The position numbers were made by a program, and so were the translations under genes. Below the pieces are notes generated by a model. That model made no database searches, was not told the origin of the DNA, and worked only from the letters and a program-made list of their open reading frames with translations. This document shows positions 27,601-41,100 of a stretch of 64,000 nt of DNA, piece by piece. Every line of letters begins with the position of its first letter. Position 1 is the stretch's first letter. The stretch covers positions 23,234,313 through 23,298,312 of the forward strand of contig CM036759.1 of NCBI GenBank assembly GCA_020796225.1. Direction: 5' to 3'. The DNA comes from Arion vulgaris. Taxonomy: Eukaryota; Mollusca; Gastropoda; Stylommatophora; Arionidae.

Positions 27601-30600
27601 CAACAGACTTTTGGAAGTAAAGACAAAAAAATAGATTTATTTCCATAAAAAACTTAAGTTTTATTCCCTAACTTACAGAATAAAGTACCAACATCTGGTG
27701 TTTAGTTTGGTCATTTTAGAGCAATTTTATTCCCTAACTTACAGAATGAAGTACCAACATCTAGTGTTTAGTTTGGTCATTTTAGAGCAATGACCACACA
27801 CAGTCACAATCAGGATATATTTAAGTTGAGAAGCCAATTCTTTAACCATATAACACCAACAACTTCAACAATCACTAAATACTTTAATAAAGAGAGAATG
27901 ACATTTGCTAATTAACACATGACTGTGGTAATCAAACTTACTTTTCCTTCCAATCTTCTGCTTCTGCCAACAACTGAAACAAATATAAAAAAGTAATGCT
28001 GATTTTTAACTATGGGCTAATTATTATAAATAATTCCACTAGAAAATTTACAAACATTATAATTTTAAGTCTGTAATTTTACATGTACTACTGTTAGCAT
28101 ATTTAGACACTAAATTATGAAAACATGACATAACATATCAAACAAAGAAGGTGTCCACACATATCAGGACAAAATAATAGTAAACACTATAATGACACGA
28201 TTTAAAACTTACATATATATATATATATACATAAATCATATCATATGTCCTTTTCCAATTAAAGTTGGCCGTAATGAATCTACAATGTTTTTACTCTTTA
28301 GTCATAGTGGTATATTCTGGTAGGATGTCATTTGTTAGCCTTAATCTTCATTATCCACGTTTAGTGCTGTATTCCTCATGGGTTGTTATTTTCAATATTA
28401 TCTTTCTGTATGGTACTCAATAGTGTTGTCTCTTTATGTATTAATAATTTCAGGCAATTTTAAAAAATTGTTCATCCTGAATTTTTCAAGACATTTTTGT
28501 TTGCTTTCATGGTTCAACGATACACAACTTATTCTACTGTATATTCACATCTTAAAGGTTTCAATATTTGTTTCTATGCCTCATAATGATAGAGAGACAC
28601 TAGACAGATTCATTGCATGGTATGGAACAATTTCAACATTGAAACTGATAGTCAATACGGAAGACAGAAGTTTGTGGATATCTGTAATCAGCTATGCCAG
28701 TTGGAATGGCACACAAGATTATTATATATAGCTATATGTGACCTTTCCACCTTCACAGACGGCAATGAGGCAAGTGTGTTACTGTGACGATTTAGTCTAC
28801 CCTTGATTCTCTTGAATTAAAGCTCATTTCTAAGTTTTTCTTCAAAACACTCTGCAATATATATCCATTATGATATTACCATTCAAACTAATTTTTAAAA
28901 TTCAAATTATTATTGATGCTAATATCTTACTCGATGAATTTGAGATGTGGATATATAGAAGAATAGGCAGGGTTTCATGGACAGAGAAACAAATAAGTTT
29001 TAGGAAAACTAGGCATGAAGAAACAATTATTAAGAGAAATAAAATTCAGACAAGTAAAGTACTTTGGGCACATAAAAAGGCATGACACCTTGATAAAATC
29101 TTTGCTAGAGGGGAAAGTTGAAGGGCGAAGAGGTTTTGTCATGCTATTTCTATTTTCTTATTGATTTCAGTTTCCCATCCATCATTTATTACTACATGTA
29201 CAAGATATAAGAAACAATTTACCTGTTCCAGGTGATAAACATTTAATAAATGATTAATATTACAAGTATTAAAATTAAACAAAATTAATAAATCTGTATT
29301 GCAATAAGAGAAAACAGAAACAAATGACCTACCTGGTCCTTGCTTATCTGTAAATGTCCAACCTGATTTGTCAAACTAGTGACCTTGGATGTCAGCAATG
29401 ATGCCTCTTCCTCTTTATGTTTCAGATCTGAGGTCAGCTGAAAAGTACACAGATGTGACACATGAGGTTTTCCCTCTCCCAATACTTTTCTTTTTGTGGT
29501 TTTAATTAAATCAGTTGCTGTTTGGCAACCAATTTCTGAAATTCCTCTGATTTTAATTTAAAGAACACATTTTTATATCAAATACAACATGTCTTCACAC
29601 TAATGTCACGTCAAATATCATCTTTTGAAAGTGTCATACAATTATCATTCTATAACAAATGTGTGTGTTTTCATAAACACCTGGGGACTTGCATGAAAGA
29701 TGCTGACTTCAACTGTTAAGAATATCAGCACTTTCACCTGTATGCATACTTTGTTGAAATCTACAAATAATTCTCAGTACTTATAAAAGCATTAAATAGA
29801 TTTGTTGGTTAAACATCTTCCACAATAACAGTGTAAAAAAAAAAAAAGTAAAGGAACCCTTTCATACCTCGTGGTATATAGGTCAATACAGTGTTAGGCC
29901 TGTATTTTTCATTGACCGTCGGCACACGATGGGTGATGTGGTCAGCATCACGCCGGCCGCCTTTACTTTCCCAGAGCATGTCTGGTACCCAGTTGAGGCT
30001 GGGTCGACCTGAGAGCCGTCGCGGTCGGGAAAATTCCACGCGCATTGCGGGAGCTGAACCCAGACCACCAGCCTTGAGAAGCGAGTTCACTAACAACTAC
30101 GCTACAGCGGCTCTCACAATAACAGTGTATTACTAGCTAAAGGTGTGTGCAAAGAGATATGCAGAAGGTGTAAGACACATCATCCTAAAGTTAGAAATGT
30201 GTAACCATTACTTGCCATAAAAAAGTAACTCTTCTATGCACTCTGAATGTAACTATTCTGTCCTCTGGAACAAATTATATTACACCGCTGGTCTACATCT
30301 TTCTAAGTTATTGATATAAAGATTACACTACGATGCTCACTTTCTGTGCAGTCTGTTCCAAATTGATTTCTCTCTCTTCTAATTTCTTTATCTGTTTCTC
30401 CAGATCTTTGGTCTGCAAAAAATGTATATAAAAGATGACCTGTTGTATAGGATTAATCAGCTTGTATGGTATTAGATTCACTAGTTTCAGAGAGTGGATA
30501 AAATCAATAAATTAAATATATCGATTCATAGAAGGATAAAAAAATAATAATGAAGAGGTGCCCTTATATTTCATAAACTAGCATTGATAACAACTGAACT

Positions 30601-33600
30601 GAGTGACAACAAAAATGTTATTTTAGCTTGCATTTGAAAATATTTGTCTTGCAAATTCATAATTTAAAAAAAATAAAGTAAGAGGTTGTAAGCAATCATT
30701 TAATGGACTAACTCGTCATTCCTGGTCTCTAGTAACCATGATTTACTCAACCTGTGACTATTTGGTAACTATACTAATGCTGGCATTGGTCTGACAGTGA
30801 GTTAAGACAAGACAAGTTCTTTCATTAGCACCATGATAGAGTCACTATTCCACATTAATGTTATTAAACAAATACTAGCATATACATATCAAAACATATA
30901 CAAGCATATTTGAATCTTGTGAATAAGGAACATTGATTTGATAGAATTACATTCTAAAAATGTATTAGAAATATTAGTCTAGTATGACTAATTAGACTTT
31001 CTACGAAAACATTCTGTTGAAGTTGATGAAAATAAGAAATATATTAACATAATGATTGAAGGCTATGTTGAAATAAAGCAGTGGTTCTCACATTTTTACA
31101 TATGAGAATTCTAATTAACATATAAACCTCATAACATAACTTTTGTCAGTCTACTATATATATTCTTTGGCCTGAAATATGAGAAAAATTACGCAAACCA
31201 GCACATAAATCTAGTTGCTAATTTTAGCTGTTTTTAACCTCATAATTTGTTTTTTTCCTATTACACTTTCCTCTTTTCAATATAGAAAAATAGTTTCCTG
31301 ACTTCCACTTTTAGAAATATTATCATCTAAAAAGTTGAAAGATACATAAATTTTGAAATTTGTAGAAAGGTGAGATGAATAGATGATGGTGGCCATTAGT
31401 CGATGTATTCAATGACATTTACTGACAGCTCATAAGATAAGTAGAATTAAAAGAGATTATTCTAATAAATTACCTTTTTGTTTTGTTGCTTCGCTTCTCC
31501 TTGTTTAGAGTTTGCATTTGCTTTTAGAGTCCCAACCTGTTCTTGAAGTGATGTCAACTGTTTTTTCAATGTTTCATTGTGCAACTAGAAATAATAAGAA
31601 AGAAGAATGATAATAGTTAATACACTTGAAGCCATAACTGAAGTGTCTACTTCTAGAGACCAGTACTAGAGACCAGAGAATTGTGGATAGCAGTAATCAC
31701 ACATGTTAGTTAGCAATGACACATGGAGTAAAAGAGAAGTAACATTTACCTGTATTGTTTCCAATTCAAATTTATTTTTCTTTGATTCCTCTGTCAATTT
31801 GGTAATCTCTACTTTCATTTGAGCATTCTGGAAAGAAAAATATATAAATACAAAAATAAATTGAGAAAACTATTATTTCGAACTCTTCAATTTTGTTCCT
31901 TAATGTCTGTGTTAAGGTCCATGTTTCACAACCATATGTTGCCACAAGCAAGACGCATTTTCTCAGAAATCTTAACTTTGTTCTTGCGCTTGTGTCATGC
32001 CATAGTTTCTTCATACTAACCACCCTCTGGAAAGCCATGACTAGTCTTTGTCTAACTTCTTTTTTTACAGTCTCCGTTATTGTTAATTGCGGATCCAAGA
32101 TATTCAAAATATGTGATTTCCTCAACGTCTTCATTATCGATGTTAATCCTAGGTTGGCATTTTGTTTTGTCAGTGGATATGTTTTTTGTTATTCACAAAA
32201 AGGTTCTGATCTTTGCTGTGTTTTTTTGACAGCCAGGACCAACTGTTCTAACCCTTTGACGCTATTTCATAGAACTGTGCCATCTGTGTATCATAACTCT
32301 AAATATATATTCACCAGGTGTAAACGGATAAAAAAAACCTTGCAATTCTTGCCGTATCTGACATTTCTCATTATGTGTTCTGCATATATGTTGAATAAGT
32401 AGGGAGAGAGTGTGCATCCTTGTCTTATACCCCTTTCTACTTCGAACCCTTCTGATATTTCCCCTTCTATTCTCACAGCTGTTTGTTGTTCCTGGTAAAG
32501 TGTTCCTTTTAGATGTATCAAGTGTGATGGGAAATCCATGTCTCTCATGTTGCTCCACAATTTCTGATGCTATACATAGTCAAAGGCCTTTGTGTAATCT
32601 ATAAAGCACGTATGGAGATCTACATTATATTCTATTCATTTTTCAAAGATGTTTCTCATGTTAAAATGGGATCTCTGGTGTCTCTTCCATATCTGAAGCC
32701 TGCCTGAGCTTCGTGTTTTAATTTTCTTTCTATCCTTTTCATGATAATCCTCAGTAGGATTTTACTGGCATGGTTGTTTAATGCTATAGTATGGTAACTG
32801 TTGCACATCATCAAGTTTCCTTTTTTGGGGATGGGGATATATATATATACTTTTCCACATCTTAGGACATTCTGCACTATTCCAAATTTGTACCCATATT
32901 GCATGGTGAATACGCACACTAGCCTCCCCTACTGCCTGAATTAATTTAGTTAGTATATCATCACTTTCCCGTCTTCATGTTTATTATGGCTGAACGTACT
33001 TCCTCTACCATAGAACCTAGGCTCTTTCTCATTTCTATCAACATGTGTACATTTTTGTGGTGTCTTCGTACATCTCTCTATTATTTTACTTTCCTTCCAT
33101 TAGTGTGTTTCCAGTTTTGTCATATTTATTGCATGTAATCATGGTTTATATTCACATGTTATTGCTCTAATTACCTTAAACATTTCTTCGTCTTTCCTCT
33201 GTAGTTGTAGCTCTTCTATTTTCCTGCAAGGGTCGAATCCCTAATAAATTAGCGAGAGATACACAAGCGAGAGATGTTCTCATCTTGTCAGCTCAAAAAA
33301 TCCCAAGGAAAACACACTAGATGAATAGCTACATTTCAGACGAAACACTGAAACGTAGATGGAAGAAGAAAACTAAAGCAGGCAGGGATTTATCTCAGTG
33401 ATGCCAAATAAAAAAATGCACAAGAGAATCAGGAGAATGATCTGAAGAGATAAGAATCAATATATAGCCAAAACTTGCAGGAAAATGGTTTTTTTCTAAA
33501 GCAAACAATGAATGAAATGATTGTAAAGAAATAAATTTACTGGATATAAAATATAACTGTGAACAGCATAGTTCAAACGACTGAGGCTGCATTAAATATG

Positions 33601-36600
33601 TTAAATTTCTACGTGTAATTACTGGTACAAGGAACAGCAAATACAAGACCAACCTTTGTAACTTTGCTTATAATTTCATCTTCTAGATTTTGTTTCTCCT
33701 TGAGGTCTATCAGACGTTTCTTCTCCATGTCATCAAATTGTACTGTCATCGAGATAACAACAAATAAGCATGTCATTTAAACTTAGTAAAACCAAAGTTT
33801 TAACAATGCACACACTGATAATAGTAGAGATATTTACTAATATTACAACTTCTACAATAAATATTAGGATGTAACTAATGGTTTGAACATGATGGCGGCA
33901 GAGGCGGGACATCTGGTCTATGAGAGAGAGAAATTCCAGAGGGCTGTTGGGGTGGAAAGGTTCTGCTCATGACAAGCTATTTGATAATGATAATAAATAC
34001 ACGGACCTCAATTCAAGGTAGACACGGTAAAGGAAACAAATAAACTCAAGAAATAGAACAGTTGCATCAATTGACTAAGTATGTAACAAGTAGTTTTCTC
34101 TTTCCTTCAGTGAAAAAACCCAGGTCTACCTATTAATTTATTCACGCCTTTCAACACATTTCTAACTTATGAAGAATATGTGTAAACATGTTGCTTATAA
34201 TGTCAAGACTAAACAGTTTGTGTATATTTGTTGATTTTTTCCAGCTTTCTATTAGATATAATAATAATAATAATAATTCCTCTTGTACCGTTATACGTTA
34301 GATAGGGCCTGCAAGCAATTTCTCTATACCGCTCTATCCTTGGCAACTCGCTCAATCTCTTCCATGGAACTGAGACCGATATTTCTTGCCTATCTCAGCA
34401 ATGTTCGTTTCAGGGTCTCCCTAGGTCATCCTCCCTTTCTTGAACCCTTTGCATCCCACTTCAATACCTGCTTTGATATTCGTTGATCATTTCTCCTCAA
34501 GATGTGTCCAACATATCTCCATCTTCTCTTTCCTATAACAGTTGTCACTACTGGTTGACCAGACATTTCTCTGATTTCATCACTTTTATTAGTTAGACAT
34601 ACTACCTGATAATCATCAGATGAGAGTTTAATGGTAAGTATATTTTTTAAAACAATTTTTCACAATGTTTGTTACATTTAAATATATTTTCTATAACATC
34701 AAAATGTACCATTCCCTTAGCTTGTAACAACAGTATCATCATTGATTTATAAAATTACATAACATTTATCAAAATCCATTGAGAACTAAGAAAGCAACAG
34801 TTTCATGTGTATATATACACTTGGAGAGCAAAAAAAGTGAATAATAAATTCATTCACAGCATATTTTCTTATTTGGTAAAAAAAAAAATAAAACAAAATG
34901 CTAAAATGAACACCAAAAACTTACCCAACATTTCTCTCTGTTTCTTCTTGTTAGTTCCACCCTGATTTTGATTAAAAGAAAGATAGCAGCAGTTTGAAGT
35001 TTGTTAAATTATTGTTCTAAAATGTTACAAAATAAAAATAAAACTAATTAAAAACTAAACAAGTTTTAAAGTCTGTATTTATAAAAATATGTTCCTTATG
35101 TATTACAATACACACTTTCTCTTCTTCTTTTTTCAATGATCAAGAATTTATAAGGTTCTTGCCTGTTAGCCCAGTGCATTGTAGTGCCATCTGCATGTGT
35201 TTGTAAACTGTTTTGTTTGTATGTGTTCTATTTATTTTTTGCCTCTGTCTTATGTGCCACTAGACGCAATGAGGACTGATGATAAATATGTTCTATTTAT
35301 ATGACTTGCTAAGTGGTGTCCATATGCCTGACACTCCAGCCAGCAGTGATAGGGCTGGCTAACTCCTCTTCAGAAGGTTGAAAAGTAAAATTAAGTAGCC
35401 TGCCAATGACATGTAAGGCATTCTAATCATCACCAACACCACAAGATACATGCTAGTAACTAAGGCCATTAGGTCTCAGGCTAGCAAGGCTCTGACTTGC
35501 CTGGGAGAAGACAAGCACTTTCCAGATCAGGTGTTTTGTTAGATCTATTTTACAACTGACCTACCTAGTAAGTCAGCAGATGGTGCAAGTAACCGACAAC
35601 ACACAAATAAAGAAGGTTAGAACAAGACTGCCTGAATTACATCAAAAACAAAGAATGAAATTATTTGAAGACCTAATAAGAATGCAGCTAAAAAACTTTC
35701 TAGAAAGTCTACTACAGCAGAAAATCAGAGTGAAAGGGTGAGGGGAAGAGCAAGGAAAGTCACTATCACTATCAGCCTATCCACCATCACTACATCAGTA
35801 TACTACAAGCCTACTGATGCACATAGTTTTCTTCTTTATACCTCTTCCCATTCCCAGGCTTGTCGTGATTCTTTACCATTCTCTCAACTCTTGCGCTTCT
35901 CGCCTCTGTAGCGAGGGACGATTTCTCGATAGAGCTCACGAGATGCTGGATTTCTTTCGTAAGCGCTTATACCCGGATAAGGTGCTTGCTTCTGCTATGC
36001 GGCGCGTTCAGCAAATTTCTCGCCAGGAGGCTCTCTCTAACCAGCATAGAACTTCCAATTCTGACAGGGTGAAACTTGTCTTAACTTTCCACCCTCATAG
36101 TTCCCTTGTGAAGAAAGTCTTATTCCGTCATCTCTCCATTCTTCAGTCTGATCCTGAGACACGTTCAATCTTCCAACACTATCCTTTGGTGGCGTACAGA
36201 CGGGACAGAAGCCTTAAGGATATGTTGGTTCACAGTCGCCTCAAGCCTAACATCCAGAGTCATTTTGGCACCATCCAGTGTGGCCGTCGGCTCTGCAACA
36301 CTTGTGCTTATGTAATACAGACCCGCACGGTGTCTTTTCCAAAAGCCACGTTCGTTGTTGAAGACAGTTTCACGTCCGAGTCCCGTAATATTATCTATGC
36401 CATTATCTGCAAGCGGTGCAACAAGGCCTATATTGGGGAAACCGGCAGGAGACTCAGTGACCGATTCGGCCAACACTTGCGCGATATACGCCAATGCTCT
36501 GTGACCCCTGTAGCTACCCATTTCAATGATACTGGCCATTCAGGAGCTTGCGATGTCCAGGTCACAGCCATCCGATCATGTTCCTCTGATGATCGTAGTC

Positions 36601-37727
36601 GATTTGCTCTGGAGAATCGGTTGATTTCTTTGTATGGTACCTTGCGACCACGCAGGCTCAACGCATTACATTCTTATGCTTCTTAGTACTTTCTCTTCCC
36701 ATGCTTTGTAATCTATATGGGTATATGTTGCATGTATTACATTCTTATGCTTCTTAGTACTTTCTCTTCCCATGCTTTATAATCTATATGGGTATATGTT
36801 GCATGTATTCAAGTTATATATTTACTAGATGTTTCATTGTTTCTTTTCCGTTCTATTTCTAGTTTTTATGTGTGTTTTTGTGTTACATTTATTTCGTTAT
36901 TCGTTTTTATTCCAGATTTTCCTTAGATACGTTGGTATTTGGTCGTCCATTTGTGTTTCATTTTAATTTGTCACTCCTGTTTGTTCGTTTGCTTGATAAA
37001 GGCCTTGTTGGTCGAAACGTTGCTGTTTATCGTCACTGTTTATGTATTTTGTAAAACTATAGTACTTTGTTTGTACATGTTTCACAAGGAAAAGATGGAT
37101 AGATGAAGTGTCTATATCAAGTCAAAAGATGCAAAAATCCATCACTCAAGCTAACAGAGAAGCTCAAGACAAATACAGATGACCACGACGCTGGGTTAAA
37201 ATCCGACAGCAATGTGACAACAAAAGAAGAAGAAGAAAAAGAAGTAGCCCTGTCCTGACATTAAACAACATAAAAATATGGGAGTCAACAGTATCAAAAG
37301 AATGTGCATATATCTTGCACTCTGGATTGTGCTGCAATTGAATTATGTTTCTTTGATTATCAAAATGTATATGCTAGGTTAGAAGACAAGAAAAATGGTT
37401 CTCTGATCTATCCTTGAAAGATAGTTGACTTTATTCTAATGTAATACTATATAAACTAATACAATAGTTCACACTAAACTTCAAAATATCTCATAGAATG
37501 GTCAAAACTAAATGAATACTCAACTATATTATATTCAGTTACATAAAATATGTCTCATCAATCCAGATGAAGCTGTTTCTAGTCTATAATGTCAATAACG
37601 TAATAAAAAAAAACTTGCTAACACTTGGATAGAAACATTTAGACAAGAGACAATATTGGAATATATAGACAACATTTCAAGTGACCTAAAGAAAAGAAGG
37701 AAGGATTCAAGCATATATGGAGGTGAA

Positions 37728-37798
<71 letters not shown>

Positions 37799-38042
37799 CC
37801 TCAGTATGGCCATCAGGCTGTGGATGATTGATGACACCATTTCTGTGTTTACTATTCTTCTTTGAAGACTGCAGTAAAACTATGTAGCAATGGCGAAACA
37901 CGTAAAAACATAGTACTGTAGTTTTACAAAATACAAAAACAATAACAATACACATATGCTCGCATGCATAAAACTCTCACCTGACTACTCTCTATTTGAT
38001 ATATATTTCTCTATATATTGATTTCCTATATATTTAAATATA

Positions 38043-38141
<99 letters not shown>

Positions 38142-41100
38142 TTATTGCAAGTATAACAAAGAGGCAGTCATCATTTTTCGGACATGTGATGAGGAGGGTG
38201 GTTTAGAACATATTTTAACAACTGGTAAAATCGAGGGCAGATGAGACAGAGGAAGACAGAGAGAGAAAATTTTGGATAGCCTGACTTCATGGCACAGTAG
38301 AACGTCAACATCTGAATTGATAGCAAACACCAAAGATAGAGATTTGTGGAGATCCATGATCGCCTACGCCAGCCGGCACCTGATGATGATGATATATTTC
38401 TCTGTATGTGTGCGATAGTTCAGACAAGCTGCACCCATAGAAAAAATTAGCCCTCATGCCCACACCCACACATATATGCACAGACATGAAGGAAAACTAA
38501 ATCAAATATTTAATAAGTAGCCATCAAACTCACAGAAAAACAACAAGAGATGAGACTTGTTGATATCAGCATGGCCAGCACAAATGTCACTACAAGCAAT
38601 TTTATATTGGGCACCAAAGTAAATGGCTCCAGCACAGACAGCACATTTGGTGGAAGCTGACCAACATGAAATAAAATGGAATTTTTATTTTTAATGTGCA
38701 ATTAGTTAAACAGTAGAGAGAGAAAAAGAAAAATTTAGAGAAAGGTTGAAAAAAAGAGAGTGAGAGAGAGAGACAGACAGGCACAGACAGAACAAGAAAT
38801 GGTTTTATATTTCATAACTATTTCCCAGCAAAACAAAAAAGAAATTAGCTAAAATTGAGGTACAACTGAAATGTTAAAAATAAAGAACAAAGAAACATAT
38901 TTAATACCATTTTGACAAATAAACCCAAACCCAATTCTCAATGTCATGTCTATTAGCTCGAGAGCCGCTTTTATGATGGATCTAATTGGAGAGCATTTCG
39001 CTGTACATCCTATCAGGACTGGAGACTTTCTAGGCTTCAGTTTTTTTTTAATTGCGTGGTTTAGCTTATATTACATGTTTTCAAACAGCATTTACTATTT
39101 GGGCTTTCACTTGCTGCCTCCAGTAGTTCAGACTCTTTCTACTCTGCTCTGTTCACTTCGTCAAGAGGTGAAGCACCATTAGGTTGAGGTGTTCTCTTCT
39201 TTCATCTTCAGTTATTGTTTTTTACTTCGATCTATCACTCGTTTCAGGTTTGTCTTTCTATTTTCCCCAAACACATTACTAACCAATGCCAAGGCTCTAT
39301 TTCCATTCTGTTTGAGGTGTAGTTTGAAGGAAGAAATTTTTCTATTTGTAAGTTGTGACTTTCTTAACTACAAGTTTCACTTTTGTGCAGAAGTCTCTTG
39401 GACTTTGTAAGGTAGGCTGCAATTGAAAGTTATCTGAAGATAGTGCAAAAAGATAGGCTGAAATTGAAAGTTATTTGAAGGTAGTGCAGCATATATATTA
39501 TGGCAGATGTCCCAACCATCAAAAGTAACTTCTGGTTTGTCTGTCTTGACAATGGACATTTAAAAAGCACCACAACATGCATACTTTCTCGAAATTGGTA
39601 TGAAAGCTGAACTCTATACATTATTGAGAGATGACAATGTAATGTCCCTTGTTTGTCCTTGAAAATTTCTTGTCTATTCTTACTAAATCTGTATGTTGAA
39701 ATGTTATCAGAAAATGTGAATGTCTGGCCCCACAGAGGGTTGAATTTCTGCTACCTTTTCTGTATAGATGTTGAACAAGACAAATGTTGAAGTGGAATCT
39801 TTTGGCAGTTCTAGACATATGTGAGCATGGTCTGACATTAATGTTCCTAAGTGCAGTACAATGGTCCTATTTATCAGAGATGCAGCAATTCAATCCATGA
39901 TCCCAAGGATTGACACCCCCCTTCAGTTTAGTCAAGCTTGAAACATCAACTATGTTATAAACATAATTCAGGTAATGTTGTCTAGATCGGTAAGGAAACA
40001 TGAAAACAAAATTTCACATCACATTTTACCTTCTCAAACAATTCCCTAAAATGTCTTTCTAGATTTGTGAGAAATCTCTTGAAGAAACCTTGGCTGTGTT
40101 CAGCAAACTTATGCTCTTCTTCATTCAATAAATTCTCATCAGTGATTTTCCTATTATGATACACTGAGTCATAATCTTCTGAAGGTGTATTTCTGTCCTC
40201 TGGGGTTGGTTCCTCTATGTTTGAAGATGGAGGTGTGTCTATGCTGTCAGTGATAGGATTAGTAGTTTCCACAATCTGAAGGTTGCAACAAAAGGTTATA
40301 AACATGAATGAATTTTCATTTTAAGACTATAAAGAGTTAAGAAAATATTAAACATATTTAGAATCACTACAAATATTGCTGTTTCTCTCTTGTGCCCTTT
40401 TAAACCCAGGTTGGGGCATATGTCCTCAACCAACTCATGACAAGTATTACTGCCCTCAACCAACTAGTGCCAAGTATTACTGCCCTCAACCAACTCATGC
40501 CAAGTATTACTATCTTAAGCTATCACTTCCAGTTCTTCTGTATATCTCTTGATTGGCACAGTTATTATTTTCCTTGTATTTGATTTATGTTTGATCACAT
40601 AAGCAGATTATTAGCAGACAGTGTGAGTCAACGGGCAATGCTATTCAAATACAGTGGATACAAGGCAAAAGGTAACACATGCAAAAGGTGGACCACAGAT
40701 ATAACGGGAACATGAAAGATGCCATGTACAAAGTGCACACAAGAACTGGTTCAAGAAATCTCTTTTTATCTTGATGCTTTAAAGCAAAAATGGATTAAAG
40801 AAAAAAGAATAAGTTACTTGAGAAGTTATTTTCATTCATTGTCATGTTATCTGTGATATTGCTTATCGTTCTGCAGTAATATGATTTTCTAGGCCTTCTA
40901 TTCTATGTAAATATCTTAAGAATTATGCTTGCCTAATTAATTTTAGCTAGTATCTTCTAATGTTGTTTTTTGTGTTACATTCACTAATTTAATTTCAGAG
41001 CTATTTATGAGATGCACAATATTTTTCTCAGAAATCACATTTCTGTTGCAGATGATTTTTATGTTTGTTCATGTTTCATATCCATCCATAAAGCAGCACT

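Larger units (their letters stand above)
35797..37075 (+). mobile_element. Penelope-like element with GIY-YIG endonuclease, 5'-truncated
   Basis: Starting at about 35797 the plus strand reads [20 protein letters not shown], the thumb region of Penelope reverse transcriptases. A frameshift before about 35890 leads into an open frame to 36686 ([20 protein letters not shown], then [20 protein letters not shown]). The GIY-YIG nuclease follows: [30 protein letters not shown], with the R and later E and N residues of the fold ([10 protein letters not shown]). The family retrotransposes with this endonuclease. The RT core is missing here. The 3' region contains a 71-bp duplication and a hammerhead-like motif. 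Confidence 0.92.

Noticed and set aside
35817..36686. Met start at 35817 as the true start of the Penelope protein
   Set aside because: Homologous sequence begins upstream in another frame. This Met is in a frame-shifted, 5'-truncated copy.
37592..38206. Frames encoding long IYIYIY stretches
   Set aside because: They come from (AT)n microsatellites.
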